Shown here piece after piece: positions 1 to 11,140 of a DNA stretch of 64,000 nucleotides. Source of the stretch: Pacificimonas flava (GTDB taxonomy: Bacteria > Pseudomonadota > Alphaproteobacteria > Sphingomonadales > Sphingomonadaceae); NCBI RefSeq assembly GCF_000342165.1, contig NZ_AMRV01000001.1, positions 62,001-126,000 on the forward strand, in the 5' to 3' direction. Numbering within the stretch: position 1 is the first letter of the stretch; each line of letters starts with the position of its first letter. The position numbers and the translations under genes were made by a program. A model generated the notes under the pieces. The model was not told the origin of the DNA. It ran no database searches and saw nothing but the letters and a program-made list of their open reading frames with translations.

Positions 1-846
1 GCGCTCTGTCATTGCCGCGACTGTCAGCGGCACGCCGGCGCCCCGGTCGTAGGGTGGGCGGCCATTCCCGCAGAGCGGTTCGCCGTCGTCCAGGGGCAGG
101 CGAAGGCCTACCGTTCTTCCGAGCTTGCGGAGCGCTTCTTCTGTCCCGATTGCGGTACCGGCCTTTACTACATTAACGAAACAGTCCTTCCCGGTCTTGT
201 CGATGTGCAGATGGCGTCCTTGGACAATGCGGCTGCAACGGCGCCCCAAGCCCAGATACAGGTGGCCGAGCGTTTGCCGTGGATGGAGGGGCTCGACGCG
301 CTGCCCGCCTTCGAACGCTATCCGGAGGGAAAGGGGGCGCGGGGTAGAGGGCGGTCAGTCGGCGATCTTTTTCAGTCCGGACGAAAACTGCCCGGCCTTC
401 TGCACATAGCTGGCGGCGGACAGTTTCAGCATGCCGACGGAATCGTCGCCGAGCGTGCGGATCGCCTTTGCCGGCGCACCGACGATCAGGCTGCGATCGG
501 GAAAGCTCTTGCCCTCGGTGATGAGGGCGCCAGCCGCGACAATGCATTCCGAACCGATGCGGGCGTCGTTCATCACGGTGGCGCCCATGCCGACCAGTGT
601 GCGGTCACCGATGGTGCAGCCGTGCAGGATCGCGTTGTGACCGACCGTGACGTCCGAACCGATCTTGAGCGGCGAACCGGGATCGGAGTGCAGAACGGCA
701 TTCTCCTGCACGTTCGAGCGTTCGCCGATGTGAATCGGCGTGTTGTCGGCGCGCACGGTGGCGCCGAACCAGACGCTTGCGCCCGCGCCGAGAATCACCT
801 CGCCGATGACGTCCGCGCTGGGCGCGATCCAGGCGCCCTCGCCTAG
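1..846 (+). CDS. GFA-family (glutathione-dependent formaldehyde-activating enzyme-like) protein, 5' partial, abnormal 3' end
   Basis: The visible frame opens at base 1 inside the gene. It shows the zinc-site cysteines of the GFA/CENP-V fold: CHCRDCQ at the left edge and CPDCGTG near residue 45. The typical C-terminal end of such proteins appears as LPAFERYP at about 297-321. After that the frame does not stop. It continues to 846, antisense through nearly all of the gamma-carbonic anhydrase gene. The tail (from about 325) has no family-like sequence, and a TAG in another frame at 345-347 lies just after G-rich runs at 328-344. A lost stop or an indel there is therefore likely, and the biological end is probably near 345. 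Members may act in thiol or aldehyde detoxification; the substrate cannot be told. Confidence 0.7.
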   Translation, partial: ALCHCRDCQRHAGAPVVGWAAIPAERFAVVQGQAKAYRSSELAERFFCPDCGTGLYYINETVLPGLVDVQMASLDNAAATAPQAQIQVAERLPWMEGLDALPAFERYPEGKGARGRGRSVGDLFQSGRKLPGLLHIAGGGQFQHADGIVAERADRLCRRTDDQAAIGKALALGDEGASRDNAFRTDAGVVHHGGAHADQCAVTDGAAVQDRVVTDRDVRTDLERRTGIGVQNGILLHVRAFADVNRRVVGAHGGAEPDACARAENHLADDVRAGRDPGALA

Positions 847-882
847 AGACGGAGCTTTGTCATCGAATTCATACTGCGCCAT
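355..882 (-). CDS. gamma-carbonic anhydrase family protein (left-handed beta-helix)
   Basis: This 175-residue protein has the hexapeptide-repeat pattern of the gamma-CA/PaaY/YrdA group. It includes an early GAWIAPSADVIGEV turn, the GATVRAD segment, and histidines in VLHSD, VGHNAILHG that match the usual metal ligands. It should form a trimer of beta-helices binding Zn or Fe; some family members hydrate CO2, others have unknown or acyltransferase-like roles. Length is normal for the family. It starts at ATG 882 and is divergent from the PEPC-like gene across a 219-bp gap when the latter's TTG start is used. Bicarbonate made by a carbonic anhydrase is a PEPC substrate, so a functional link is possible but is inference. 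Confidence 0.88.
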   Translation of the reverse strand: MAQYEFDDKAPSLGEGAWIAPSADVIGEVILGAGASVWFGATVRADNTPIHIGERSNVQENAVLHSDPGSPLKIGSDVTVGHNAILHGCTIGDRTLVGMGATVMNDARIGSECIVAAGALITEGKSFPDRSLIVGAPAKAIRTLGDDSVGMLKLSAASYVQKAGQFSSGLKKIAD

Positions 883-1101
883 GATCGGTTCCCCAAAAGG
901 TCGCGCCCTGCGGATCGGCGCCCTCTCATCCTCATCATATCAAAGGGAAAGGATAAAGAGCGGACAACCGGACATTCGCACGGGCGCCCCGCCCGAGTTC
1001 TGAGCATATAAATAAGATAAATACTTTGCAGTGCCCGATGGACCTTCCTTATGAGTCATGCGTCCCCTCGAAAGGGACGATATTGCAAGGAGCCGTCAAA
1101 C

Positions 1102-3966
1102 TTGACCGACGACCAGCGACATTCCGCCACTCCAGCGCGCCGCAGCACACCCCGTTCTGTGGGCAATTCCGCGCGATTCCCGTCGGGCGCGGGGCGTGAG
1201 ATCCTGGAGGATCTGAACGGCCGGCTGGCCATGCACTACGAACGGACGCTGGAGGCGCCGCTTTTCAACCCGGTCAGCCAGCTCGGTTTCGAACTGTCGC
1301 GGCTTCTCGAGGCGGACGAGATCGGCATGGACCGGATCGCCGGCGTGGTCGACGATTATGAAAGCCGCGCCTTTGCAGCGCGGGCCGAGCGTTTCAACGC
1401 GCTGCTGACACCGGTCGATCAGGATGAAAACGACGAACGGCTGAAGGCGCTGGCGGAAGAGGGGGAGAGCTTTGCCAGCTTCGCGAGGCGCTGGGAGCGG
1501 CCGTTGATGGGCTGCGTCTTCACGGCGCATCCGACGTTCATGCTTTCAGGTTCAGGTTATGACGCGCTGGCGCGCGCCGCTTCCGGCGGGACGGCAGAGG
1601 CCGTGCGGGACGGTGCCAATCCCACCTTGAAGGGGGAGCACGAGGCGGCGATGGCGGCGATCCGCCGAGCAGCGGCGGCGCGCCATCGCATGAATGCGGC
1701 CTTGACCGAAAGCGCCCGCGAGCGATTCCCGGATGTCTGGCGAAGCTTCCGGCCGCGACCCTATGCCTTCGCCACCTGGGTCGGTTACGACATGGACGGG
1801 CGAACCGACATCGGCTGGGCGACGCCGATCCTGTTCCGCCTGGCCGAAAAGGCAGAGCAGCTGCGCCGCTATGGCGAGCGTCTGGAACCGCTCAAGGGTC
1901 GCGATGCCCGGCTGGGCGAGATAATCGACGTTCTGGCGCGTGCCGCGTCTCATACGGAGAGCATACACCGCGCCTTCGTCGAGGCAGGCAAGGATCCCGC
2001 GAGGGTTTCGGCCGCCGCCAATCAACTGACCGCCGACCACGCGGATCGGCTGGTCTCGATGGACAGCATTCTCGGCCAGCTTGACGCCGTCATCGACGAT
2101 GCCGAGGCCGAGCTTTCCGCGGCGCTCATCCCGATTGCCGCAGCGATGGATACGGACCGGCTGGGAACGGGGACGGTGCATTTCCGCATGAACGCCTCGC
2201 AGCTGCACAACGCTATTCGCCGCCGCCTGGGCGCGGACGAGACCATCGCCATGTCCAGCCGGACGGCGATCGGCCGGCTGCGTCAGCTGATTGAGGAGGT
2301 CGACCCCGTCGAGGTGAATTTCGCCGCCTTGGCAATCGAGGCGACGACGGCGATCCGCCAGTTTCTCGGCATGGCGCAGATGCTGAAGCATATCGATGCG
2401 GACAGCTCGATCCGCCTGCTCATCGCCGAATGCGAGCAACCGGCGACCGTCCTCTCCGCCCTTTATTTCGCGCGGTTGTTCGGGATCGACGACCGGATCG
2501 ACATCTCCCCTCTGTTCGAAACGAGCCATGCGCTCGAACATGGCGGACGGTTTCTCGATGCCCTTCTCGCCGAGCCGGCCTTCCAACGCTACGCGCGTGC
2601 GCGGGGGCGCATCGCGATACAGACCGGATTTTCCGATGCCGGCCGGTTCATGGGGCAGATCCCGGCCTCGCTCGCCATCGAGCGCCTGCAGGGACGGCTT
2701 GCCGAACTTATGGGCAAGCATGGCCTCAACGACGTTTCCGCGCTGATCTTCAACACGCATGGGGAATCCATGGGCCGAGGCGCGCATCCGCTCTCCATCG
2801 AGGCGCGATTGACACATGCTCTCAGCCGCTGGGCACGGTCCCGCTTCGCCGAGCATGGCGTCGTACTGGAGCCGGAAGCGAGCTTTCAGGGCGGCGATGG
2901 GTACATGTTCTTCGGGACGGACGATCTCGCCTATGCCGCGCTCGTCCGGATTGCGGAAGCTTCCATTGCGCTCCGGCGCACCAGGGTGCGCGATCCCTTT
3001 TACGAGGAGGTCGAGGTCAGCCTGGATTTCTATCGCGATGTTCGCCGGGTGCAGGCCGACCTGTTCCACGACGCGAGTTACAACCGCGCCCTGACCGCAT
3101 TCGGGCTTGGGCTGCTGCCGAAGACGGGATCCCGCAAAAGCCGCCGCCAGTCCGACGTTGCCAGCGAGCGCGACATGACGCTGCGGCAGATCCGCGCCAT
3201 TCCGCACAATGCCGTCCTGCAGCAACTCGGCTATCCCGTGAACGTCATCGCCGGCGTCGGCACGGCGGCGGAGGCGGAGCGCGACCGTTTCGCGGCCCTG
3301 TTCGACCAGTCGCCGCGCGCACAGGAGTTGCTGGGACTCGTGCAGGCAAGCGACAGACTCGCCAGCCTCAAGACGCTGGTGGCTTATGGCGATCTGTTCA
3401 ACGGTGCCTATTGGGCAAGCCGGCCCTATCGGGGGCAGGAGCCCGGCATCGAGGATGCCTGCCTGGAACTGGGGGAGCGGCTGGCGCGAGACGACCGATC
3501 GGCAGCGTTCCGGGAGCTGGCGACACGCATGCGGGTGGATGGCCTGAAACTTCGGCAGCTGATCGACCTGCTACCGGCGGAAAAGCTTCCCCAGCGAAGC
3601 GAGGAGCGGCGCCGTACGCTGGGTGTGCTGCATGCGCTGCGCATCGCGCTGATGCAGCATATCTTCCTTCGCGCCGCCGCAATCCCGCCCTTTTCGCGCA
3701 GAAACGACGTGTCGCGCGACGACATCATGGAAATGGTGATGGCGCTGAGAATCGACGACGTCGTCGACCTGCTGCGTCAGGCCTATCCGCTGGATGCGGC
3801 GAATATCGGCGATTTCGACATGGAGGAGGCGACAGCCTATCCGGATCGGAGAGGGCCGGCCTACGAGAATATCCAGAGGCTCTATATCGATGAGATCGAG
3901 CGTGCCTACGGCCTGATGCTGCGCATCACACGGGCGATCGCCCATACGTTCGGCGCCATAGGTTAG
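1102..3966 (+). CDS. phosphoenolpyruvate carboxylase-like protein with altered active-site motifs
   Basis: The protein (954 residues from TTG 1102) aligns by motif order with PEP carboxylase but is divergent. FTAHPTF (about 1521-1541) matches the TAHPTE motif. WVGYDMDG (about 1780) replaces the WxGxDRDGNP motif. GFSDAGRFMG (about 2626-2655) replaces the SDSxKDxG motif. THGESMGRGAHP (about 2758-2793) replaces HGRGGSxGRGGxP. The usual C-terminal NTG end is absent. Several residues that bind PEP or bicarbonate in classical enzymes are thus changed, so carboxylase activity is doubtful. TTG 1102 is preferred because AAGGAG lies 9 bases upstream; an in-frame ATG at 1051 has no such site. An AT-rich stretch at 1004-1030 may hold the promoter. 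Annotation as ppc would be reasonable by homology, but the function is uncertain. Confidence 0.75.
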   Translation: MTDDQRHSATPARRSTPRSVGNSARFPSGAGREILEDLNGRLAMHYERTLEAPLFNPVSQLGFELSRLLEADEIGMDRIAGVVDDYESRAFAARAERFNALLTPVDQDENDERLKALAEEGESFASFARRWERPLMGCVFTAHPTFMLSGSGYDALARAASGGTAEAVRDGANPTLKGEHEAAMAAIRRAAAARHRMNAALTESARERFPDVWRSFRPRPYAFATWVGYDMDGRTDIGWATPILFRLAEKAEQLRRYGERLEPLKGRDARLGEIIDVLARAASHTESIHRAFVEAGKDPARVSAAANQLTADHADRLVSMDSILGQLDAVIDDAEAELSAALIPIAAAMDTDRLGTGTVHFRMNASQLHNAIRRRLGADETIAMSSRTAIGRLRQLIEEVDPVEVNFAALAIEATTAIRQFLGMAQMLKHIDADSSIRLLIAECEQPATVLSALYFARLFGIDDRIDISPLFETSHALEHGGRFLDALLAEPAFQRYARARGRIAIQTGFSDAGRFMGQIPASLAIERLQGRLAELMGKHGLNDVSALIFNTHGESMGRGAHPLSIEARLTHALSRWARSRFAEHGVVLEPEASFQGGDGYMFFGTDDLAYAALVRIAEASIALRRTRVRDPFYEEVEVSLDFYRDVRRVQADLFHDASYNRALTAFGLGLLPKTGSRKSRRQSDVASERDMTLRQIRAIPHNAVLQQLGYPVNVIAGVGTAAEAERDRFAALFDQSPRAQELLGLVQASDRLASLKTLVAYGDLFNGAYWASRPYRGQEPGIEDACLELGERLARDDRSAAFRELATRMRVDGLKLRQLIDLLPAEKLPQRSEERRRTLGVLHALRIALMQHIFLRAAAIPPFSRRNDVSRDDIMEMVMALRIDDVVDLLRQAYPLDAANIGDFDMEEATAYPDRRGPAYENIQRLYIDEIERAYGLMLRITRAIAHTFGAIG

Positions 3967-5694
<1,728 letters not shown>

Positions 5695-5697
5695 GCC

Positions 5698-6714
5698 ATG
5701 GCACGCATGACGATGATCGAGGCGATACGCGACGCACAGGACGTCGCCATGTCGCGCGATGAGAAGGTGGTCGTGTTCGGACAGGACGTCGGCTATTTCG
5801 GCGGCGTCTTTCGCTGCACCAAGGGCCTTCAGGAGAAATACGGGCTGCAGCGGTGCTTCGACACGCCCATCAACGAAAGCGGCATCGTCGGGGCGGCGGT
5901 CGGCATGGGCGCCTACGGACTGCGGCCGTGCGTCGAAATCCAGTTCGCCGACTACATGTATCCTGCCTTCGACCAGATCGTGTCGGAGGCCGCGCGCCTT
6001 CGCCACCGGTCGAACAAGGATTTCACGGCGCCGCTCACCATTCGCATGCCGACGGGCGGCGGCATTTACGGCGGTCAGACCCATTCGCAGTCGCCCGAAG
6101 CCCTGTTCGCGCACGTATCGGGGCTGAAGACGATGATCCCGTCCAATCCCTATGATGCGAAGGGCATGCTGATCGCGGCGATTGAGGATGACGATCCCGT
6201 CGTCTTTCTGGAGCCGAAGCGCCTCTACAATGGGCCTTTCGACGGTTATCATGAAAAGGCGGTGACGCCCTGGTCGAAACATGAACTCGGCGAGGTGCCG
6301 GAGGGCCACTACACCGTTCCCGTCGGGAAGGCCGCGATCCGCCGCCCGGGCGAGGCGGTGACGATCCTTGCCTATGGCACCATGGTGCACGTTGCGCTGG
6401 CAGCGGCCGAAGAGACGGGCATCGACGCCGAGGTCGTCGACCTGCGCTCTATCGTGCCCCTCGACATGGAAACGATCGAAGCGTCCGTGCGCAAGACGGG
6501 GCGCTGCGTCGTCGTGCACGAGGCGACGCTGACGGCGGGCTTTGGCGCCGAACTCGTCGCGCTGATCTCGCAGCATTGCTTCTGGCACCTGCAGGCGCCG
6601 CCCATTCGCGTGACCGGGTACGACACCCCGTATCCGCACGCGCATGAATGGGAGTATTTTCCCGGGCCGGTGCGTGTCGGCGCCGCTCTCAAGACCGTGA
6701 TGGAGGCCAGCTGA
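5698..6714 (+). CDS. bkdA2: branched-chain 2-oxoacid dehydrogenase E1 subunit beta
   Basis: A 338-residue transketolase-like pyrimidine-binding subunit that pairs with the upstream E1alpha to form the alpha2beta2 decarboxylase. It has the expected start MTMIEAIRDAQDVAM, the FGQDVGYFGGVF segment, and the conserved INESGIVGAAVGMGAYG and QFADYMYPAFDQ blocks (about residues 58-95). The C-terminal transketolase domain ends with VTGYDTPYPHAHEWEYFP. Its length is standard. The TGA stop shares one base with the ATG of the E2 gene, which indicates translational coupling in the bkd operon. Confidence 0.94.
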   Translation: MARMTMIEAIRDAQDVAMSRDEKVVVFGQDVGYFGGVFRCTKGLQEKYGLQRCFDTPINESGIVGAAVGMGAYGLRPCVEIQFADYMYPAFDQIVSEAARLRHRSNKDFTAPLTIRMPTGGGIYGGQTHSQSPEALFAHVSGLKTMIPSNPYDAKGMLIAAIEDDDPVVFLEPKRLYNGPFDGYHEKAVTPWSKHELGEVPEGHYTVPVGKAAIRRPGEAVTILAYGTMVHVALAAAEETGIDAEVVDLRSIVPLDMETIEASVRKTGRCVVVHEATLTAGFGAELVALISQHCFWHLQAPPIRVTGYDTPYPHAHEWEYFPGPVRVGAALKTVMEAS

Positions 6715-8138
6715 TGGGCGAACATGTCATTAAGCTGCCGGACGTCGGCGAGGGCGTCGCAGAGGCGGAACTCGTCGAATGGGAAGTCAAGGTCGGCGAT
6801 CAGGTGCTGGAGGATCAGGTCCTTGCCGCCGTGATGACCGACAAGGCCACCGTTGAAATCCCCGCGCCGCGCGACGGCAAGGTCATCTGGCTGGGTGCGG
6901 AAATCGGCGACATCATCGCGGTGGGCTCGCCCATCGTGCGGATGGAGGTCGAGGGGCAGGGCAATGTGAAGCCCGGCGAGGAGCTTCCGGCCGAAGAGAA
7001 TGAGCCGGCGGCAGAGGCCCGGGACGGCCCGGAATCGCCCAGTGAACCGCAATCGCCAGGCGAGGCCGCGCGCGCCAAGGAGGGCGCACCGTCGGACAAG
7101 GCCGACTTTGCGGAACCTGAGGCGGCGCGGCCGTCACCAAAGCCGGCCGGAACCGGTGGAGGCGCCTCCACCTCAACCGCCCCGCAGGAGTCCGGTACAA
7201 AACCAGCAGGGTCCGGTTCGGCTGCCGCTGCGGCGGACACGGGACTGCCGCGTGCGATCGGCGAGAAGCCGCTTGCCTCGCCGGCGGTCCGCCGCCGGGC
7301 GCAGGATGGCGGCATCGATCTTCGCCGCGTTGCCGGCAGCGGGCCGGCCGGACGCATTACCAACGATGATCTCGACACGTTCATCGCAGCCGGCGGCGCC
7401 CCCGCTGCTACGGGTGGCTCCGTACGCGCGCGGGACATGAGCGTCGAGGAAATCAAGGTCGTCGGTCTGCGCCGCAAGATCGCGGAGAAGATGTCGACGT
7501 CCAAGTCGCGCATCCCGCACATCACCTATGTCGACGAGGTGGACGTTACCGCGCTGGAGGACCTGCGGGCCAAACTGAACAGGGAAAAGAGCGGCTCGAA
7601 GCCCAAGCTGACGCTGCTGCCGTTCCTGATGCGCGCGATGGCGAGAGCGATCGCCGAACAGCCGCAGATGAACTCGCTTTACGATGACGAGGCCGGGATC
7701 GTCCGGCGCTACGGCGGCATGAACATGGGTGTCGCTGCGCAGACGGATAAGGGCCTGGTGGTTCCCGTCGTCCGCCATGTCGAGGCGCTGAGCATCTGGG
7801 ATTGTGCCGGCGAACTGAACCGGCTGGCCGATGCCGCCAAGAACGGCACAGCCAGCCGTGAGGAACTGACGGGCGCCACGATCACCATCACATCGCTGGG
7901 CGCAATGGGCGGCATTGTCACGACGCCGGTCATCAACCATCCGGAGGTCGCCATCGTCGGCGTCAACAAGATGCGCGTGATGCCGGTCTGGCAGGATGGC
8001 CAATTCGTGCCGCGCAAGATGATGAACCTGTCGTCCAGCTTCGACCACCGCGTGATCGATGGCTGGGACGCAGCCGTGTTCATCCAGCGCATCAAGGGCC
8101 TGTTGGAAGCGCCCGCCTCCATCTTCATCGAGGACTGA
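6714..8138 (+). CDS. bkdB: dihydrolipoamide acyltransferase (E2) of the branched-chain 2-oxoacid dehydrogenase
   Basis: The 474-residue core subunit of the complex. An N-terminal lipoyl domain carries the modified lysine in VMTDKATVEIPA (about residue 43). A long Ala/Pro/Glu-rich linker (about 85-175) follows, then a peripheral subunit-binding domain with ASPAVRRRA and GPAGRITNDDL, and the catalytic acyltransferase domain ending with SSSFDHRVIDGWDAA, which contains the active-site HRxxDG. There is one lipoyl domain, as in most branched-chain E2 proteins. It overlaps the E1beta stop by one base and is followed six bases later by the E3 gene. Confidence 0.94.
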   Translation: MGEHVIKLPDVGEGVAEAELVEWEVKVGDQVLEDQVLAAVMTDKATVEIPAPRDGKVIWLGAEIGDIIAVGSPIVRMEVEGQGNVKPGEELPAEENEPAAEARDGPESPSEPQSPGEAARAKEGAPSDKADFAEPEAARPSPKPAGTGGGASTSTAPQESGTKPAGSGSAAAAADTGLPRAIGEKPLASPAVRRRAQDGGIDLRRVAGSGPAGRITNDDLDTFIAAGGAPAATGGSVRARDMSVEEIKVVGLRRKIAEKMSTSKSRIPHITYVDEVDVTALEDLRAKLNREKSGSKPKLTLLPFLMRAMARAIAEQPQMNSLYDDEAGIVRRYGGMNMGVAAQTDKGLVVPVVRHVEALSIWDCAGELNRLADAAKNGTASREELTGATITITSLGAMGGIVTTPVINHPEVAIVGVNKMRVMPVWQDGQFVPRKMMNLSSSFDHRVIDGWDAAVFIQRIKGLLEAPASIFIED

Positions 8139-8144
8139 TTTGCC

Positions 8145-9533
8145 ATGACCGACCATAGCTGCAAACTTCTGGTCATCGGGGCCGGTCCCGGCGGCTACAT
8201 CGCGGCGATCCGCGCCGGCCAACTGGGGATCGACACCATCATCGTCGAGCGCGCCGCGCCCGGCGGCACCTGCCTCAACATTGGCTGTATTCCATCGAAG
8301 GCGTTGATCCACGCGGCGGAAGAGTTCGAGAAGGCGCGGGCCTTTGCGGACGGCAATCCGCTGGGCATCTCGGCCGGCGCGCCGAAGCTCGACCTTTCGA
8401 AAACGGTCGCGTGGAAGGATGGAATCGTCAAGACGCTGACCACCGGCGTCTCCGGTCTTCTGAAGAAGGCGAAGGTCAAGCGGATCGAGGGAACGGCCAA
8501 GTTCCTCGACGGCAAGACCGTGCGTGTGGAGGGGCCGGATGGACCCGCGACGATCCGGGCGGAGAATGTCTGCATCGCCACGGGCTCGCAGCCGGTGGAA
8601 TTGCCGTTCCTGCCGTTCGGCGGTGACGTCATTTCCTCGACGGAGGCGCTGTCCCTTTCAGAACCGCCGAAGACGCTGGCCGTGATCGGTGCCGGCTATA
8701 TCGGCCTTGAACTCGGCATCGCCTTCGCCAAGCTGGGTTCCAAGGTCACTATCGTCGAGATGGCCGATCATGTGCTGCCGCTTTACGACAAGGATCTGAC
8801 GAAGCCCGTCGCGAAGCATATGGAATCTCTGGGAATCGACGTTCATCTCGGCGCCAGGGCGAAGGAACGTGTGGAAACCGGCGTGACCGTCGAAACCTCT
8901 GACGGCGAAACGCTGACGGTTGAGGCCGACAAGATCCTCGTAACCGTCGGCCGGTCGCCGGTGACGGAGAGTTGGGGCCGGGAGATGCTGGTCCTGGATA
9001 TGGAGGGCCGGTTCATCCGCATCGACGACGAATGCCGCACCTCCATGAACGGAATCTTCGCGATCGGCGACGTGACCGGCGAACCCATGCTTGCGCACCG
9101 GGCCATGGCGCAGGGGGAAATGGTCGCCGAGATCGTTGCGGACCACAGGCGCAGTTGGGACAAACGGGCGATTCCCGCCGTCTGCTTCACGGACCCGGAA
9201 ATCGTGAGCGTCGGCCTTTCCCCGGAGGAAGCGAGGGCGGAGGGAATCGAGATCGAGACCAACCTTTTTCCGTTCGCCGCCAACGGCCGCGCGCTGACGA
9301 TGGAGTCCTCCGATGGCTTCGTCCGTGCAGTCGCTCGCAAGGACAATCATCTTCTCGTCGGCCTTCAGGCTGTCGGAAAGGGCGTTGCAGAACTGAGCGC
9401 CGCCTTCGGCCTCGCCCTCGAGATGGGTGCGCGGCTGGAGGATGTCGCCGGCACGATCCACGCGCATCCGACACAGGGCGAGGCCTTCCAGGAGGCGGCG
9501 CTGCGAACATTGGGGCACGCTCTTCACATCTAG
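8145..9533 (+). CDS. lpdA: dihydrolipoyl dehydrogenase (E3)
   Basis: A 462-residue FAD enzyme that reoxidises the lipoyl group of E2 using NAD. An N-terminal FAD motif [14 protein letters not shown] is followed by the redox-active disulfide [13 protein letters not shown] (about residues 38-50). The NAD-binding [10 protein letters not shown] lies in the middle, and the C-terminal dimer interface carries the catalytic HAHPTQGE. Length is normal. It is the last gene of the bkd operon, so it is likely dedicated to this complex; sharing with other 2-oxoacid dehydrogenases is possible. No clear terminator follows. Confidence 0.94.
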   Translation: MTDHSCKLLVIGAGPGGYIAAIRAGQLGIDTIIVERAAPGGTCLNIGCIPSKALIHAAEEFEKARAFADGNPLGISAGAPKLDLSKTVAWKDGIVKTLTTGVSGLLKKAKVKRIEGTAKFLDGKTVRVEGPDGPATIRAENVCIATGSQPVELPFLPFGGDVISSTEALSLSEPPKTLAVIGAGYIGLELGIAFAKLGSKVTIVEMADHVLPLYDKDLTKPVAKHMESLGIDVHLGARAKERVETGVTVETSDGETLTVEADKILVTVGRSPVTESWGREMLVLDMEGRFIRIDDECRTSMNGIFAIGDVTGEPMLAHRAMAQGEMVAEIVADHRRSWDKRAIPAVCFTDPEIVSVGLSPEEARAEGIEIETNLFPFAANGRALTMESSDGFVRAVARKDNHLLVGLQAVGKGVAELSAAFGLALEMGARLEDVAGTIHAHPTQGEAFQEAALRTLGHALHI

Positions 9534-9595
9534 GCGATTTGTCATACCCATACCGTTTACCTGTCGGAAAGGGACGGAGATTACATAATGTTCCC

Positions 9596-10756
9596 ATGAT
9601 GCAACGGATTGCGCCTAGGGATGTCGAGATCGGCATGTATGTCACGGGCTTCGACGGTCCATGGATCAATCATCCCTTCTGGCGAACGCATTTCCGAGTC
9701 TCTACCGAAGCGCAGCTTCGCAAGATTCATGAAAGCAGCGTGCCCGCCGTTCATGTTGACAGCGGTGGCCGGGAAGCCCCGGCAGCGCAAGGGCCGCTCG
9801 CCGATATGGAAGTGCAGCTTCCGCGCTTCACCCTGGACCTGCGTACGCCGGGAATCGCGCCGGTACAGGGCACGGCAGCGGAGCGGGAGTTTTCAAGAGA
9901 TTTGCTTCATCGTTCGAAGCGCTCGGTACAGAAAATCTTCCGCAGCCTTCGCATGGGTAACGATGTCGCGGCGGAGGATGTCGCGCCGGTCGTTCGAGAG
10001 ATCAATGCGGCCGTCGAGGCGAGTGCGGCCGTGCTGCACAACCTGATGGCGATGAAAACGCGCGCCGAATACACTCATATGCATTCCGTTGCGGTGTGCG
10101 GACTGATGACCAGTTTCGCCCGCGCCCTCGGCATGAACGAGGAGCGGGTCTTTGAGATGGGCATGGCTGGCTTGCTGCACGATGTGGGAAAGGCGTTCAT
10201 CCCCGATACGATCCTCAACAAGCCGGAAAGGCTGACGAAAGAAGAAATCGACATCGTTCAGGCGCACCCGGAACTCGGACATTCCGCAGTCATGCGAAAC
10301 GGGGCCGTGCCGCTCGTCGTCGGGGACGTATGCCTGCATCATCACGAGCGCATCGACGGCAAGGGCTATCCCGATGCGCTGGCCGCGGGAAGCATCAGCG
10401 TTCCGGCGCGCATGGGCGGTATCTGTGACGTCTATGACGCAGTAACGTCGGACCGCTGCTACAAGGACGCCTGGTCGCCGCAACGTGCTGTCAAGGAAAT
10501 GTCGGAGTGGGACGGCCACCTCGATCTCGATCTGCTTAAGGTGTTCATGCAAACCATCGGGGTTTTCCCCGTCGGCAGCCGCGTGCAACTTGCCGAAGGC
10601 GGAGAGGCTCTGGTCGTTGCCGAAAGCCCGAACCCAGCCATTCTCAGCGTCCATATGCCGGGGCGCGAACGCTACAATGCCGATGGCGCGCTGATCGTCG
10701 AAAATGTCAGGCGCGAGGATGTCGTTGCCCTGGTTGCACTGGGTTTCACGAACTGA
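9596..10756 (+). CDS. HD-GYP domain c-di-GMP phosphodiesterase with DUF3391-like N-terminus
   Basis: The 386-residue protein starts at tandem ATGs 9596/9599. The N-terminal part (QRIAPRDVEIGMYVTGFDG) resembles the DUF3391 region common before HD-GYP domains. The catalytic domain has HDVGK (about residue 195), the HHERIDGKGYP signature, and DVYDAVTSDRCYKD, all metal- and substrate-site motifs being intact. It is therefore expected to hydrolyse c-di-GMP in the cytosol; no membrane segment is seen. It is closely similar in layout and wording to the HD-GYP protein at 13115-14272 on the other strand, so the two look like paralogues. Confidence 0.92.
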   Translation: MMQRIAPRDVEIGMYVTGFDGPWINHPFWRTHFRVSTEAQLRKIHESSVPAVHVDSGGREAPAAQGPLADMEVQLPRFTLDLRTPGIAPVQGTAAEREFSRDLLHRSKRSVQKIFRSLRMGNDVAAEDVAPVVREINAAVEASAAVLHNLMAMKTRAEYTHMHSVAVCGLMTSFARALGMNEERVFEMGMAGLLHDVGKAFIPDTILNKPERLTKEEIDIVQAHPELGHSAVMRNGAVPLVVGDVCLHHHERIDGKGYPDALAAGSISVPARMGGICDVYDAVTSDRCYKDAWSPQRAVKEMSEWDGHLDLDLLKVFMQTIGVFPVGSRVQLAEGGEALVVAESPNPAILSVHMPGRERYNADGALIVENVRREDVVALVALGFTN

Positions 10757-10840
10757 GTTGTTCCGGGTTCACGCCCGTCCATCTTGTTGCGCAGGCGAAT
10801 TTTTCGCGTCTGCCGACGATCCAGATGCGTATGTGCTGAT

Positions 10841-11140
10841 ATGGCCGTGAGAAAGCACCCCCGAGTCGATTGGGACATTTCCGCTGATGACAAGGATGGC
10901 GGCAGTCGGTTCTCGTCTCCGACGAGCGTTTCCGGCGCGTCTCTGTCGGACGATGAAGAGCGCGAGCGGATAGAAGCCATCAATTCAGCCGGTGCCGAAC
11001 GCTCGGCGCTGCGTTATTTGCTGGAACGCGCGGCGCAAGAACTCGACGCGCTAGCCGCCCTGCCGACGCCCGATGGCCGCGACCGCGCTCGCCGGTTCGC
11101 TAGGCGCGTACGCGAAATGCTGGATGAAACGGCCTCATAA
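10841..11140 (+). CDS. small hypothetical protein
   Basis: A 99-residue frame from ATG 10841. The N-terminal half is polar and Ser/Asp-rich. The C-terminal half (about residues 50-95) is predicted by eye to be helical, rich in Ala, Arg, Glu and Leu. No membrane segment, signal peptide or known motif is seen. It follows the first HD-GYP gene and overlaps the 3' end of glucokinase on the other strand by 6 bases. There is only a weak ribosome-binding site upstream, so the start is uncertain. No function is suggested. Confidence 0.5.
   Translation: MAVRKHPRVDWDISADDKDGGSRFSSPTSVSGASLSDDEERERIEAINSAGAERSALRYLLERAAQELDALAALPTPDGRDRARRFARRVREMLDETAS

Noticed and set aside
1552-3225. A 557-codon open frame antisense to the PEPC-like gene.
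   Set aside because: Composition and position indicate a GC-driven shadow of the sense gene.
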